Assembly (NCBI GenBank): GCA_905478295.1
Contig: CAJQHZ010000027.1
Location: forward strand, 1-64,000
From: an uncultured Flavobacteriales bacterium
GTDB taxonomy: Bacteria; Bacteroidota; Bacteroidia; Flavobacteriales; Schleiferiaceae
Direction: 5' to 3'
Length of the DNA stretch: 64,000 nt
Below are positions 27,393 through 36,710 of this stretch, in pieces. The translations under genes and the position numbers were made by a program. The notes beneath the pieces were generated by a model. It saw nothing but the letters and a program-made list of their open reading frames with translations, was not told the DNA's origin and did not search any database. How positions within the stretch are numbered: position 1 is the first letter of the stretch; every line of letters begins with the position of its first letter.

Positions 27393-28742
27393 ATGAAACC
27401 CTCATTAGCGAAAGGCACCAGAGATTTTTCAGCGGCGGAAGTGCAGAAGCGCCAATACATCATGAATGTTTTGCGCGAGCAGTTCGAATTGCGCGGCTAC
27501 GATCCTATAGAAACGCCTTCTTTTGAAAATATGGAAACACTTACCGGTAAATACGGTGAGGAAGGGGACCGACTGATTTTTAAAATTCTCCGCTCCGGTG
27601 ATTTTACATCAAAGATTGATGAAGGATTATGGGCTGAGAAAAACCCAAAAGCGCTTACGTCAAAAGTTGCCGATAAGGCATTGCGCTACGATTTAACCGT
27701 TCCTTTTGCTCGATATGTAGTCCAGCGCCAAAATGAATTAGCCTTTCCGTTTAAGCGCTACCAGATGCAGCCGGTTTGGCGTGCTGACCGGCCTCAGAAG
27801 GGCCGTTTTCGTGAGTTTTACCAGTGCGATGCAGACGTTGTGGGTTCGGATAGTTTATGGCAAGAAGTAGAATTGATCCAATTGTACGATGCATCGTTTA
27901 CCAAACTTGGTCTTTCCACGACTATTAAAGTGAACAACCGCAAGATTCTAGCAGGAATGGCTGAGGTATTGGGAATTAGCGATGCATTTATTGCGTTTAC
28001 AGTAGCGATCGATAAGTTAGATAAAGTAGGAGTAGAAGGCGTTTTGAAAGAAATGCGTGCTCAAGAATTACCGGTGAGTGCTGTTGCCACCTTCGGGCAG
28101 TGGCTAGAAGAAGGATTGACGCTAGAACGTTTGACTGGATTATTGGCAGAAAGTTCAGAAGGTAATTTAGGATTAGATGAGATGAATTTCGTCTTGAATC
28201 AGGCTAAAGCTGGATTGAATAGTTCGGAATTGGTTTTCGATTTTACACTTGCCCGTGGACTCAACTACTATACGGGCACTATTTTCGAAGTTGCCGCTCA
28301 TGGCGTTTCGATGGGGAGTATCGGTGGCGGTGGACGCTATGCAGATCTGACCAGTATTTTTGGAATGAAGAATACATCGGGTGTAGGGATTAGCTTTGGT
28401 TTAGATCGGATTTATCTATGTTTAGAAGAATTGAATTTATTCCCTGCAACGACAGCCAATGCTGCTGCGGTATTGTTTGCAAACTTCGGCGCGGAAGAGA
28501 GTGTGGTAGCCTATAAATGGGTGGCAAAACTCATAGCTTCGGGTGTTCGCGCGGAACTGTATCCTGACGCTTCAAAACTCAAAAAGCAGTTCGATTTCGC
28601 CGATAAAAAAGGCATAGGTTACCTCGCGTTAGTAGGTACTAATGAAATGACCGCCTCGGAAATTCCCTTGAAGAATCTCGCTACTGGAGAGCAAATTATA
28701 ACAGACTTCGAAGGAATTTGCACTTTAGTGAAAGGTGCTTAG
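27393..28742 (+). CDS. hisS: Histidine--tRNA ligase
   Basis: Class II aminoacyl-tRNA synthetase charging tRNA-His. The 449-residue protein begins KGTRDFS and has class II motif 2 (WRADRPQKGRFREFYQCDAD, about 130-149), the histidine motif LARGLNYYTGTIFE (about 288-301) and motif 3 GVGISFGLDRIY (about 331-342). A C-terminal anticodon-binding domain follows (about 355-449). Length is normal. Its stop overlaps that of the convergent decarboxylase gene (TTAG). Confidence 0.96.
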   Translation: MKPSLAKGTRDFSAAEVQKRQYIMNVLREQFELRGYDPIETPSFENMETLTGKYGEEGDRLIFKILRSGDFTSKIDEGLWAEKNPKALTSKVADKALRYDLTVPFARYVVQRQNELAFPFKRYQMQPVWRADRPQKGRFREFYQCDADVVGSDSLWQEVELIQLYDASFTKLGLSTTIKVNNRKILAGMAEVLGISDAFIAFTVAIDKLDKVGVEGVLKEMRAQELPVSAVATFGQWLEEGLTLERLTGLLAESSEGNLGLDEMNFVLNQAKAGLNSSELVFDFTLARGLNYYTGTIFEVAAHGVSMGSIGGGGRYADLTSIFGMKNTSGVGISFGLDRIYLCLEELNLFPATTANAAAVLFANFGAEESVVAYKWVAKLIASGVRAELYPDASKLKKQFDFADKKGIGYLALVGTNEMTASEIPLKNLATGEQIITDFEGICTLVKGA

Positions 28743-30010
28743 GTACGTGCAATCCGTTCCCAAAGTCCAGGGTCATTATGCTCTGGTTTCATAAGCACAC
28801 TGCGCACTACAGTCAGACTGGGGATATCCCATTCGATCACCCAGGGACAGTTTTGTTGCGGCAGGCTAAATAGAGCGAGATGTATGTTTTCTTCTGCTTT
28901 ATGAGCAAAAAACGCTCGGTTTTTAGCACTTATTTCTGATGCTTTCAGTCCGGTTAAACTAAATACGCAGATATCGAGTTCGGGTTCTAATGCCCACCAT
29001 CCCTTAGCAAGTAACGTGTTTTTTAATCCTTGGGCTGCCGCGAGGCTTGCATTCAAACGCTGTGCAAAATTCCCAGAACGCACGTAAGGAAATTTCTGTT
29101 GTGTCGCCCAAAGTGCCGCTGCAGCTGCTCCAGCGCGTGAGCATTCGAGTGTGATTTCACCTAAGTGTAACTGGTCAGAAGTAAAATAGGTGTACGGACT
29201 ATCGTGTTTGTAAAAGCGCCCTTCTTCAGGATTTTTAAACAGCACTGCGCCGCATCCGTAAGGTTGAAGACCGTGCTTGTGTGGGTCAATCACAATAGAA
29301 TCAGCCGCAGCCATCGCGGTAAAATGACATTGCACGTCTTTTGGGAAGTTGGCGAGCGTAAAGTAACCTCCGTAAGCGGCATCAACGTGGATACGTGCGC
29401 CATAGGCTCGTGCAATCGGGATGATCTCTTCCAGCGGATCCACTGCACCCATACCTGTTGTTCCGAGCGTCACAACGATTGTGGATTTTGCCCCATTACT
29501 GTGGAGTTGCGCTAACACCTCTTCGAGTTTGGAACAATTCATCGAACCATTTTCTACAGAGGCAATGGCTTGAAAAGGCATTCCCAGTACTTCACTCATT
29601 CTACTGTGCGTGTAATGGGCATGTTCATTTGCTAAAACGATCGTATTTGCATCGCATTGACGTGCGACCCATAGTGCTTCTAGATTCGCTGTAGTCCCAC
29701 CGGAGGTCAAATGTCCCAGAGGTTTTGAATAGCCTACCATATTCCCAAGGGCCCCGATTGTTTCAAGTTCTAAGGCTGAGGTCGCACGTCCACCGTCGAG
29801 CGCGTGATTGTTCGGATTCACAAAACTGGTCATCCAATGCGCAGCCAGTGCAAGTGGAAGCGGCGGCTTGATCATTTGACCGGCGTAATCTGGGCTGTGG
29901 TATGGATAGTTGTCCTGAAGCTTATGAGCCAATTCTTTCAAAATGGCCTCATCTTCAGCGTCTAAGGGTAATTGAGGAAATTCTAAATCCAATAAATGCG
30001 TCCAATCCAT
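28739..30010 (-). CDS. Group II PLP-dependent amino-acid decarboxylase (aromatic-L-amino-acid decarboxylase-like)
   Basis: Decarboxylates an amino acid, probably aromatic, to its amine. The 423-residue protein has GHLTSGGTTANLEAL, the PLP-contacting HVDAAYGGYF (Asp near 209) and the PLP lysine in IDPHKHGLQPYGCG (near 240), all typical of group II decarboxylases. Substrate (Phe, Tyr, Trp, DOPA or an acidic amino acid) cannot be read from the sequence. It lies 13 bases downstream of the DASH cryptochrome gene in the same orientation, so it may be co-transcribed with the photolyase pair; a functional link is not known. Confidence 0.85.
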   Translation of the reverse strand: MDWTHLLDLEFPQLPLDAEDEAILKELAHKLQDNYPYHSPDYAGQMIKPPLPLALAAHWMTSFVNPNNHALDGGRATSALELETIGALGNMVGYSKPLGHLTSGGTTANLEALWVARQCDANTIVLANEHAHYTHSRMSEVLGMPFQAIASVENGSMNCSKLEEVLAQLHSNGAKSTIVVTLGTTGMGAVDPLEEIIPIARAYGARIHVDAAYGGYFTLANFPKDVQCHFTAMAAADSIVIDPHKHGLQPYGCGAVLFKNPEEGRFYKHDSPYTYFTSDQLHLGEITLECSRAGAAAAALWATQQKFPYVRSGNFAQRLNASLAAAQGLKNTLLAKGWWALEPELDICVFSLTGLKASEISAKNRAFFAHKAEENIHLALFSLPQQNCPWVIEWDIPSLTVVRSVLMKPEHNDPGLWERIART

Positions 30011-30023
30011 ATCGAAAAGTACA

Positions 30024-31307
30024 TTAATTCAACCAAGTATTCACATAGCTGTTGTCGGGATCGTAGCGTTCCAGCTGCATTTTCGTATTGAATTTCCGGA
30101 AGGGTCTAGGGTCGTTTCCACGTCCGGCGATATAAAGCCAATTCCCGTAGTTTGAAGCAGGATCAAAATCAATTAATTGGCTCTCAAACCAAGCCGCACC
30201 GCTGCGCCAATCCAATCCCATATCGTGAATGAGGTAAGAAGCTACGTTTTGACGGCCTCTATTGCTCATAAATCCGGTAGCCAGCAACTCTTTCATATTT
30301 GCATCGACTAACGGATCGCCAGTCTCACCGTTTTTCCATTGCTCGTATTTTCGCTTATTGAAGTGCGGCTTCCAGGGCTTTTCCGGTTGGAGTCCTGCTG
30401 GTATAAAAAGTAGTTTACCCGCATTATAAGCCGTCCATTGGAAAAACTCTCTCCAAAGCAGTTCGACGAAGAGCCAGTACGTGCTGTCGTTGCTGGTGTG
30501 ACGTTCTTCGAATTGGTTCAATTCGCCCATGATCTGAGCTGCACTGATACAACCGATGGCCAGGAATGGTGAAAACTTCGAGCTAAAAGATCTACCCAAC
30601 ATGCCGTTGCGCGTTTCTTTATAAACTTGAACGGCTTGTTCACCTTCCCAGAAATAATCCTCGAGCGCACGCCAGGCCTCACGTAAACCTCCTCGATATG
30701 GAAATGCCGTGCGCTCATCGGGTGCTGGAGTAATCACTTCCCATTGACCTTGCAAGGGGTAGAATTCGCTTACATCTACAGGAGAAATGATGGGCTCTTC
30801 CCAAGCTTTCCTTGGCGCCGCATACTTTTCTAATTTTCTTCTGAATGGAGAAAATACTTGAGGCATGTTTTCTAAACTGAAAGGAAAATCATCCGGTTGG
30901 TATAATGTACGCTCTAAGTGAAATTTAACTTCTATACCTTCACTCTTACCCCAAAGATTCAGCTGCAATTGCTCATGTACTTCATACGCTGCTATTTCCT
31001 TTGGCGCATAAATAGCATTGGTTTCAAAGGTCGCAGCCAACTCTTTAAGTGTTGTTACAGGATCTCCTTCCAACAACAAAAGATCGCTTCCGTGCTCGCG
31101 TAATTTTTCCCGTAAATCCATTACTGCATCGTGTAAGAATTGTTCCCGCCAAGGACCGATGGTGGGATTGCCCCAAGAATCGATTTGATCTGCGGCTGGG
31201 ATGAAATATACAGGGATTACGGTTTCAAACGAGTTGTATGCTTGAATCACGGGGGCGTTGTCGCCCAGTCTTAGATTGTTCCGAAACCAAAGGATGCAAG
31301 TACTCAT
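30024..31307 (-). CDS. DASH-type cryptochrome/photolyase
   Basis: Flavoprotein of the cryptochrome/photolyase superfamily that binds FAD and a folate antenna; DASH members repair UV dimers in single-stranded DNA and may act as light sensors. The 427-residue protein starts LWFRNNLRLGDNAPV. It has the antenna domain (about 1-130), the DASH-like linker ending PQVFSPFRRKLEKY, and the FAD-binding core with GRSFSSKFSPFLAIGCIS, WRSGAAWFESQLIDFDPASNYGNW and the tail RGNDPRPFRKFN. It is one base downstream of the iron-sulfur photolyase gene in the same operon. Confidence 0.92.
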   Translation of the reverse strand: MSTCILWFRNNLRLGDNAPVIQAYNSFETVIPVYFIPAADQIDSWGNPTIGPWREQFLHDAVMDLREKLREHGSDLLLLEGDPVTTLKELAATFETNAIYAPKEIAAYEVHEQLQLNLWGKSEGIEVKFHLERTLYQPDDFPFSLENMPQVFSPFRRKLEKYAAPRKAWEEPIISPVDVSEFYPLQGQWEVITPAPDERTAFPYRGGLREAWRALEDYFWEGEQAVQVYKETRNGMLGRSFSSKFSPFLAIGCISAAQIMGELNQFEERHTSNDSTYWLFVELLWREFFQWTAYNAGKLLFIPAGLQPEKPWKPHFNKRKYEQWKNGETGDPLVDANMKELLATGFMSNRGRQNVASYLIHDMGLDWRSGAAWFESQLIDFDPASNYGNWLYIAGRGNDPRPFRKFNTKMQLERYDPDNSYVNTWLN

Positions 31308-31308
31308 A

Positions 31309-32838
31309 TTATAATTCGTTGATGTTGTTTAATAGGGATTGGGCTTTTTCTCGAATTCCAGCTTTTACTGTGGCATTCATTTTATCGTAGGTGCGGTATA
31401 CCATGCCAAGGCGAAAGTTCGAATGAAGTTTATCGCGCTGGCTATCAAAAAAATTCCAGTACAATGCGTTGAAAGGACAACTGTCGTCGTCTGTTTTTGT
31501 CTTCGGATTGTAATGACATTGGTCGCAATAATCCCCCATCTTCTTCATATAATTCGCAGAAGAAACATAGGGCTTTGTGGCAATCCAGCCGCCATCAGCA
31601 TACTGGCTCATGCCGCGGGTATTCGTGATTTCCACCCATTCAAATGCATCGATATAGATACCGAGGTACCATAAATCCACCTCATCTGGATCAATTCCAG
31701 CCAACAGAGCAAAATTTCCTGTTACCATGAGCCTTTGGATGTGATGTGCATAACCGTGGTTCAAGCTTTGCCCAATGGTATGAGATAAACATTTCATTTT
31801 CGTTTCCCCGTTCCAAAACCATTGTGGCAGTTTCCGGTCAAATTCAAAGAAATTTTCTGAGGCAAATTCTGGCATACGATGCCAATAAACACAGCGCATA
31901 AATTCACGCCATCCTAGTATTTGTCTTATAAAACCTTCAACTGCATTTAAAGGAACCTCAGGATTCGTGCGGTAATATGTTTCAACGCGCTGACATACTT
32001 CCAGCGGCTGTATCATTTTAGTATTTAAAGCAAAAGAAATCCGGCTGTGGTACAACGACCAACTTTTCGTTGTCAGCGCATCTTGATAATCTCCAAAAGA
32101 GTGCAAGCCGTATTGAAGCCAATGGTCAAAAATTTCCCAAGCCTGCGATGGCGTTGTGGGCCAATAGAAATGAGAGGGATCTTCTAATTTCCCTATGGTA
32201 GGAAGCTTTGCTGCAATGGCATCTGCGTACGCTTTACTTACATCTGTGCTGGGTACGAATGGTGGCGGAGGGAGGTGGTCTTTTGGGAGTTTCTTACGGT
32301 TTTGAGCGTCGTAGTTCCATTTACCGCCGACTGGCTGTTTTCCATCCATTAGGAGACCAGTTCTTTTGCGTAGGGCACGATAGAACGTCTCCATCAAGAA
32401 GGTTTTCTTTCCTTCAAATAGTCCCCGAAATTCTGCATTTGAGCTTATAAAATGCTCGCTTGAGCACCATGAAATCTCGAACCCTTCGCCTCTAAGTTTT
32501 TCTAAATCTTCACGCAATCGCCATTCATCAGGTTCTTGCATTTCAATTTTTACAACACCTTTTTTTCGCGCTATCGATGCTAAAATGGTGCGCAAATTGG
32601 GTTCATTCCCATCGAGGATGTTGTGGTAGTGAAAATGATGTCCCAATGACTGCAGCGATTGAGCGAATTGACGCATCGCTGAAAATATGCCCGTCACTTT
32701 TTGAATATGATGGGGCGCATAGCTGCCTTCCTCCCGCGATTCTATCATCACGAATGTGATGTGGTTATTTACCGTTGAAAACCAGGAATGATGTGCATTG
32801 AGCTGATCGCCCAAAATAAGTCGTAAGGTGTTGCCCAT
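31309..32838 (-). CDS. Iron-sulfur bacterial photolyase (FeS-BCP/PhrB-type, (6-4) class)
   Basis: Cryptochrome/photolyase family member with a 4Fe-4S cluster; related PhrB of Agrobacterium repairs (6-4) photoproducts. The 509-residue protein starts LRLILGDQLN. Four cysteines (in KMKCLSH, YCDQC and DDSCPF) are spaced 88, 3 and 13 residues apart. That matches the PhrB ligand spacing 350/438/441/454 as I recall it, so the cluster should be intact. The FAD region YAHHIQRLMVTGNFALLAGI is present. It is the first gene of a minus-strand run with the DASH cryptochrome and the decarboxylase. A weak -7-like TACTCTTA (32841-32848) ends two bases before the ATG. Confidence 0.93.
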   Translation of the reverse strand: MGNTLRLILGDQLNAHHSWFSTVNNHITFVMIESREEGSYAPHHIQKVTGIFSAMRQFAQSLQSLGHHFHYHNILDGNEPNLRTILASIARKKGVVKIEMQEPDEWRLREDLEKLRGEGFEISWCSSEHFISSNAEFRGLFEGKKTFLMETFYRALRKRTGLLMDGKQPVGGKWNYDAQNRKKLPKDHLPPPPFVPSTDVSKAYADAIAAKLPTIGKLEDPSHFYWPTTPSQAWEIFDHWLQYGLHSFGDYQDALTTKSWSLYHSRISFALNTKMIQPLEVCQRVETYYRTNPEVPLNAVEGFIRQILGWREFMRCVYWHRMPEFASENFFEFDRKLPQWFWNGETKMKCLSHTIGQSLNHGYAHHIQRLMVTGNFALLAGIDPDEVDLWYLGIYIDAFEWVEITNTRGMSQYADGGWIATKPYVSSANYMKKMGDYCDQCHYNPKTKTDDDSCPFNALYWNFFDSQRDKLHSNFRLGMVYRTYDKMNATVKAGIREKAQSLLNNINEL

Positions 32839-32876
32839 TCTAAGAGTAAACGTGGGCTGTAAAAAAAAGTTTAGAC

Positions 32877-32903
32877 AAAAAAAGGAGCCAATTTCTTGGC
32901 TCC
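32877..32903 (-). terminator. Rho-independent terminator after the lipoprotein gene
   Basis: Read on the minus strand, an 8-bp perfect stem GGAGCCAA/TTGGCTCC with a four-base loop is followed by seven T residues. It lies downstream of the lipoprotein gene (stop at 33041) and upstream of the photolyase start, separating the two transcripts. Confidence 0.75.
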
Positions 32904-32917
32904 GTACCCCTAACCTA

Positions 32918-32937
32918 ATTCAAAGTTTCCTTTGAAT
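32918..32937. promoter_or_regulatory. Inverted repeat upstream of the photolyase operon
   Basis: ATTCAAAG-TTTC-CTTTGAAT is an 8-bp inverted repeat with a 4-base spacer. No T-tract follows on either strand, so it is not a standard terminator. It could be an operator for the minus-strand photolyase operon or part of the 3' end of the lipoprotein transcript. Confidence 0.35.
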
Positions 32938-33040
32938 AGTGTGAATATAGAATAACTAATTGTATTTCAAGGAGATGAAGGGTAAATTAGGGTAAAATAC
33001 TTTTGAGTTTCGATTTAGACTAAGTATTAAGTCTCAATGA

Positions 33041-33622
33041 TTATAAATAGACTTTGAATGAGCGAACGACTTCTTCAAGGCATTTTTCGCGTTCTAAGCG
33101 GAATGAATCTGTAGGACAAGGCATTTGTAATTCTAGTAACAGTCCATTACTCATACTGTCACGCATGATTAATGTATGTCCTATGATATAATCTTCTGGA
33201 TCCTGCTGATAGCGGCCATAACTGATGTACCAATCGTTGAGCGTATCGTCTTTTTCGGTCACCCAGCTGTCTCGCTTTGCTTTTTGTAAATCCATCATTA
33301 TTTGAGCTGTACGCTGTTCAGCCACAGAAATAAAGGCACCTTGTCGCTTGAAAGGATGTACCTTAAGTAGTACACTGCCGGTACTATCATCATTGTAGCG
33401 CGCCACTTCATAATAATTGAAGTTTTGCTTACCAAATTCAGGCATTCGAACAAGATAGTCGTAGCTCAATTTGAAGCTAAAATCTATTGGGGGAAGCGCA
33501 TAGTACTGCGCTTGTTCGAAATTAAAAGTGTACCGAGCATCAAGTGCACAGGTATTTTCTTTTGAAGAACTGCAGCCTAGCAATACGGCTGCAACCAATA
33601 TTGCAATTATCTTCGCTTTCAT
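33041..33622 (-). CDS. Lipoprotein of unknown function
   Basis: A 193-residue protein with a lipobox (AVLLGC, Cys at residue 17), so it should be lipid-anchored in the envelope. The mature part is a mixed alpha/beta domain with no motif that I recognise (PPIDFSFKLSYDYLVRMPEFGKQNFNYYEVARY near the front). It is not obviously a Gld gliding lipoprotein. Its ATG is separated from the divergent bshC ATG by a single base, so its promoter must lie inside the bshC coding region. It is followed by a good terminator. Confidence 0.8.
   Translation of the reverse strand: MKAKIIAILVAAVLLGCSSSKENTCALDARYTFNFEQAQYYALPPIDFSFKLSYDYLVRMPEFGKQNFNYYEVARYNDDSTGSVLLKVHPFKRQGAFISVAEQRTAQIMMDLQKAKRDSWVTEKDDTLNDWYISYGRYQQDPEDYIIGHTLIMRDSMSNGLLLELQMPCPTDSFRLEREKCLEEVVRSFKVYL
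33608..33615 (+). promoter_or_regulatory. Candidate -7 box for bshC inside the divergent lipoprotein gene
   Basis: TATCTTCG (one mismatch to TAnnTTTG) ends 8 bases before the bshC ATG and lies within the first codons of the divergent lipoprotein gene. Confidence 0.4.
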
Positions 33623-33623
33623 A

Positions 33624-35165
33624 ATGTCATCTCAATTTACATATTCACTGCTTCCCCATCAGGATACCGGCGTTCCTTCAAAAGTAATGAAGGACCTGTT
33701 AGCTGGAGGAACTTTTCTAGAATCTATTGCGAAGGTGCCATATGAGTGGAAATCGTTCACGACTCAAGCAACGGCACAGTCAGACTATTCCTCAAAAACT
33801 CGAGAAATTGTTGCCGATGTGTTCGCTCGTCAAAATGCGAATCTAAGCGCCTCTGAAGAAGATTCGCTTCGTGCCTTACGTAATGGTGCACTTACTATCA
33901 CCACTGGACATCAACTAATGATTTGCGGCGGCACTGTCTTTTTTGAAGCGAAAGTCTTAGGTGCTGTTGCCCTCGCTAAAGCCGCTTCCGTAGCGCTCGG
34001 AATTAAAGTGGTTCCTATATTTTGGATGGCTACTGAAGATCATGACTTCGAAGAAATCTCCTCTTTTCAAATAGGCGAGTACAAATTTACTTGGAGGCAG
34101 CCCGATGCTAAAGGTCCAGTAGGTTGGTTACCTACAGACAGCTTAGCAGACCAATTAGAATCTTGGCTCGAAAGCGTCCCGCTTAACGCGGCGCAGAAGG
34201 AACTCCTCCAGCCGCGACTCCAAGCGTATAAGGAATGCGAAAATTTAGCCGAAGCCACCCGTCAGTGGGTGCGCCAATGGGCGGAAGGATTAGGATTACT
34301 CGTGCTGGATGGTCAAGATGTATCGCTAAAAGCTGCCGCTGAACCGTTGTGGCGCGAAGAAATGAAGGGTGTTTATTCGAAGCTGATTAAGAAACAAACC
34401 GAAGCTTTAGTAGAACATGGTTACAAGGCTCAGGTCTTTCCGCGAGAAATAAACCTTTTTGATTTGCGGGATGGTGACCGCCAACGATTTGAGCAAGCCG
34501 ATCATCAGTGTCCGTCACTCCATATTAGTCCAAACGCCCTAATGCGCCCTTTGTATCAAGAGTTTTTATTGCCGAATCTCGCTTATGTAGGTGGAGGTGG
34601 TGAACTTGCTTATTGGCTTCAACTTGGCGAAGCTTTCAAAAAAATGGATCGACCCATGCCGGTGCTTTATCTGAGGGACAGTCTTTTTGTTCAAAACGAT
34701 AAACTGAAACGTGCGCTCGATAAAATTGGACAATCGCTTCCTACTATTTTGACAAATTCTGCTGAGGACTTAAAAAAGCAATGTATTACTGATAGTGTTT
34801 CATTACAAGCAGAGGGAGAATCCTTACAACTTCCTCTTGAGTCGGCCATCGAAGCATGGAATACAGCCTTGAAAGCTGCCTATCCCGAGCTAAAACAACA
34901 TGCCGATGCGTTGCGAGTGAAGATGACAAGATTAGCTCAAAGAACGGCAGAGACTAGGTATAGAACACAAAAACGGCGACATTCGGAAGCAATGGCTGCG
35001 ATTGATACGGCATATGCGTCTGTGTATCCAGAGGGAATATTTTGGGAGCGCAAAGCTTCTTATTTAGACCTCGTAGGAACTTTAGGTGCAGATCCTCGTG
35101 ATGAAATCGTTGAAAACATGTCAACAATAAAGGCAGGAACTTGGGTGCTGAGCAGCAAAAATTAG
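33624..35165 (+). CDS. bshC: Bacillithiol biosynthesis cysteine-adding enzyme
   Basis: Adds cysteine to glucosaminyl-malate, the last step in making bacillithiol, a low-molecular-weight thiol. The 513-residue protein (ATG at 33624, MSSQFTYSLLP) shows the family's TGHQLMICGGTVFF (about 94-107), FWMATEDHDFEEI (about 133-145), the Rossmann-like core and a long C-terminal coiled coil. A longer frame from 33528 lies inside the divergent lipoprotein gene and is rejected. bshA and bshB are not in the window. It precedes guaA by 15 bases. Confidence 0.9.
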   Translation: MSSQFTYSLLPHQDTGVPSKVMKDLLAGGTFLESIAKVPYEWKSFTTQATAQSDYSSKTREIVADVFARQNANLSASEEDSLRALRNGALTITTGHQLMICGGTVFFEAKVLGAVALAKAASVALGIKVVPIFWMATEDHDFEEISSFQIGEYKFTWRQPDAKGPVGWLPTDSLADQLESWLESVPLNAAQKELLQPRLQAYKECENLAEATRQWVRQWAEGLGLLVLDGQDVSLKAAAEPLWREEMKGVYSKLIKKQTEALVEHGYKAQVFPREINLFDLRDGDRQRFEQADHQCPSLHISPNALMRPLYQEFLLPNLAYVGGGGELAYWLQLGEAFKKMDRPMPVLYLRDSLFVQNDKLKRALDKIGQSLPTILTNSAEDLKKQCITDSVSLQAEGESLQLPLESAIEAWNTALKAAYPELKQHADALRVKMTRLAQRTAETRYRTQKRRHSEAMAAIDTAYASVYPEGIFWERKASYLDLVGTLGADPRDEIVENMSTIKAGTWVLSSKN

Positions 35166-35168
35166 TGG

Positions 35169-35176
35169 TATTTTTG
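35169..35176 (+). promoter_or_regulatory. -7 box 4 bases before the guaA start
   Basis: TATTTTTG is an exact TAnnTTTG match. Four bases (CCGA) separate it from the guaA ATG at 35181, so the guaA mRNA would start at about the AUG. A TTG at 35141-35143 is 25 bases upstream. Confidence 0.5.
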
Positions 35177-35180
35177 CCGA

Positions 35181-36710
35181 ATGCAAGAAACCATTTTGAT
35201 CCTCGACTTCGGTTCACAATACACGCAACTCATAGCGCGTAGGATTCGTGAACTCAATGTTTATTGTGAAATTCACCCCTTTAACAATCCTCCGGAGCTA
35301 ACATCTGATGTAAAAGGCGTCATACTAAGCGGTTCGCCTTACAGTACATTGCAGGAGGATGCCCCTCAATTCGATTTGACTGGAATTAAAGGTAACGTTC
35401 CACTACTAGGTGTATGCTACGGTGCCCAATACATGGCCCTAACTTTCGGAGGTAGCGTCGCGCCGAGTGAAATTCGTGAATACGGACGTGCGAACCTCAG
35501 TACAGTATCTTCTTCAGATACGCTGTTTGAGGGTATTGATGAGGGATCTCAAGTTTGGATGAGCCACGGTGATACGATCACGGCGCTACCCGCAGGCTTT
35601 CAAATTGTTGCATCGACGCATGACGTAAAGGTTGCGGGCTACAAAATTGATGGCGAAGACACCTACGGGATTCAATTCCACCCGGAAGTTTATCACAGTA
35701 CAGACGGTACGCAGTTACTAAAAAACTTTCTTTACGAAATCGTTGGGGTAGTGGGCGACTGGACACCTGCACATTTTGTAGATGAAACGGTTGCCGCTTT
35801 GAAAGAGCAACTAGGTAATGACAAGGTCGTTCTTGGTTTGAGCGGTGGTGTTGATAGTTCGGTTGCTGCCATGTTGTTACACAAAGCAATCGGGGAGAAC
35901 TTGTATTGCATCTTCGTCAATAACGGCTTGTTACGAAAGAACGAATTCACCGATGTACTTAAGCAGTACGAAGGAATGGGATTAAATGTAAAAGGTGTAG
36001 ACGCTTCTGAGCAATTCCTTTCTGCACTTGCAGGAATAGATGAACCGGAAGCAAAGCGCAAAGCGATAGGCCGAGTATTTATTGAAGTGTTTGACCAAGA
36101 AGCACATTTGATTGAAGATGTCACATGGTTGGCACAGGGAACAATCTACCCAGATATCATTGAAAGTATCAGCGTTAATGGGCCTTCGGCTACGATAAAA
36201 AGTCATCATAACGTGGGTGGTTTACCAGATTTCATGAAGCTGAAAGTGGTCGAGCCATTAAAAACCTTGTTTAAGGATGAGGTGCGTCGTGTCGGCGCAT
36301 CTATGGATATGGCAGCAGATCTTTTGGGACGTCATCCATTTCCGGGACCAGGACTAGCTATTCGCATCTTAGGTGATATCACTGCTGAAAAAGTTGCTAT
36401 TTTACAAGAGGTCGATTACATCTTCATTCAAGGATTGAAAGACGTAGGTCTTTACGATAGCGTTTGGCAGGCAGGCAGTATTTTACTTCCTGTGAATTCT
36501 GTCGGAGTAATGGGAGATGAACGTACCTACGAAAAAGTGGTGGCATTGCGTGCGGTAGAAAGTACCGATGGCATGACTGCTGACTGGGTGCACCTTCCTT
36601 ACGAGTTTCTTGCGAAAGTGAGCAATCAAATAATTAATAAGGTTAAGGGGGTGAACCGCGTTGTATATGATATCAGCTCGAAACCACCAGCCACGATCGA
36701 ATGGGAATAA
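35181..36710 (+). CDS. guaA: GMP synthase (glutamine-hydrolysing)
   Basis: Converts XMP to GMP using glutamine and ATP. The 509-residue protein has the class I glutamine amidotransferase domain with the nucleophile in GVCYGAQYM (Cys near 76) and FHPEVYHS, then the ATP-pyrophosphatase P-loop [12 protein letters not shown] (about 219-230), [14 protein letters not shown] and the dimerisation domain ending PPATIEWE. Full length. The 3' end overlaps the LysM/PBP1 gene by 10 bases. The preceding step, IMP dehydrogenase (guaB), is in the same window but 18 kb away. Confidence 0.97.
   Translation: MQETILILDFGSQYTQLIARRIRELNVYCEIHPFNNPPELTSDVKGVILSGSPYSTLQEDAPQFDLTGIKGNVPLLGVCYGAQYMALTFGGSVAPSEIREYGRANLSTVSSSDTLFEGIDEGSQVWMSHGDTITALPAGFQIVASTHDVKVAGYKIDGEDTYGIQFHPEVYHSTDGTQLLKNFLYEIVGVVGDWTPAHFVDETVAALKEQLGNDKVVLGLSGGVDSSVAAMLLHKAIGENLYCIFVNNGLLRKNEFTDVLKQYEGMGLNVKGVDASEQFLSALAGIDEPEAKRKAIGRVFIEVFDQEAHLIEDVTWLAQGTIYPDIIESISVNGPSATIKSHHNVGGLPDFMKLKVVEPLKTLFKDEVRRVGASMDMAADLLGRHPFPGPGLAIRILGDITAEKVAILQEVDYIFIQGLKDVGLYDSVWQAGSILLPVNSVGVMGDERTYEKVVALRAVESTDGMTADWVHLPYEFLAKVSNQIINKVKGVNRVVYDISSKPPATIEWE

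Larger units (their letters stand above)
32839..33040. other. 202-base intergenic region between the photolyase operon and a lipoprotein gene
   Basis: It holds the minus-strand terminator at 32877-32903, an eight-base-pair inverted repeat at 32918-32937 and an AT-rich stretch next to the lipoprotein stop. No open frame of note and no RNA gene are recognised. The promoter of the photolyase run should lie within the proximal 50 bases. Confidence 0.6.
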
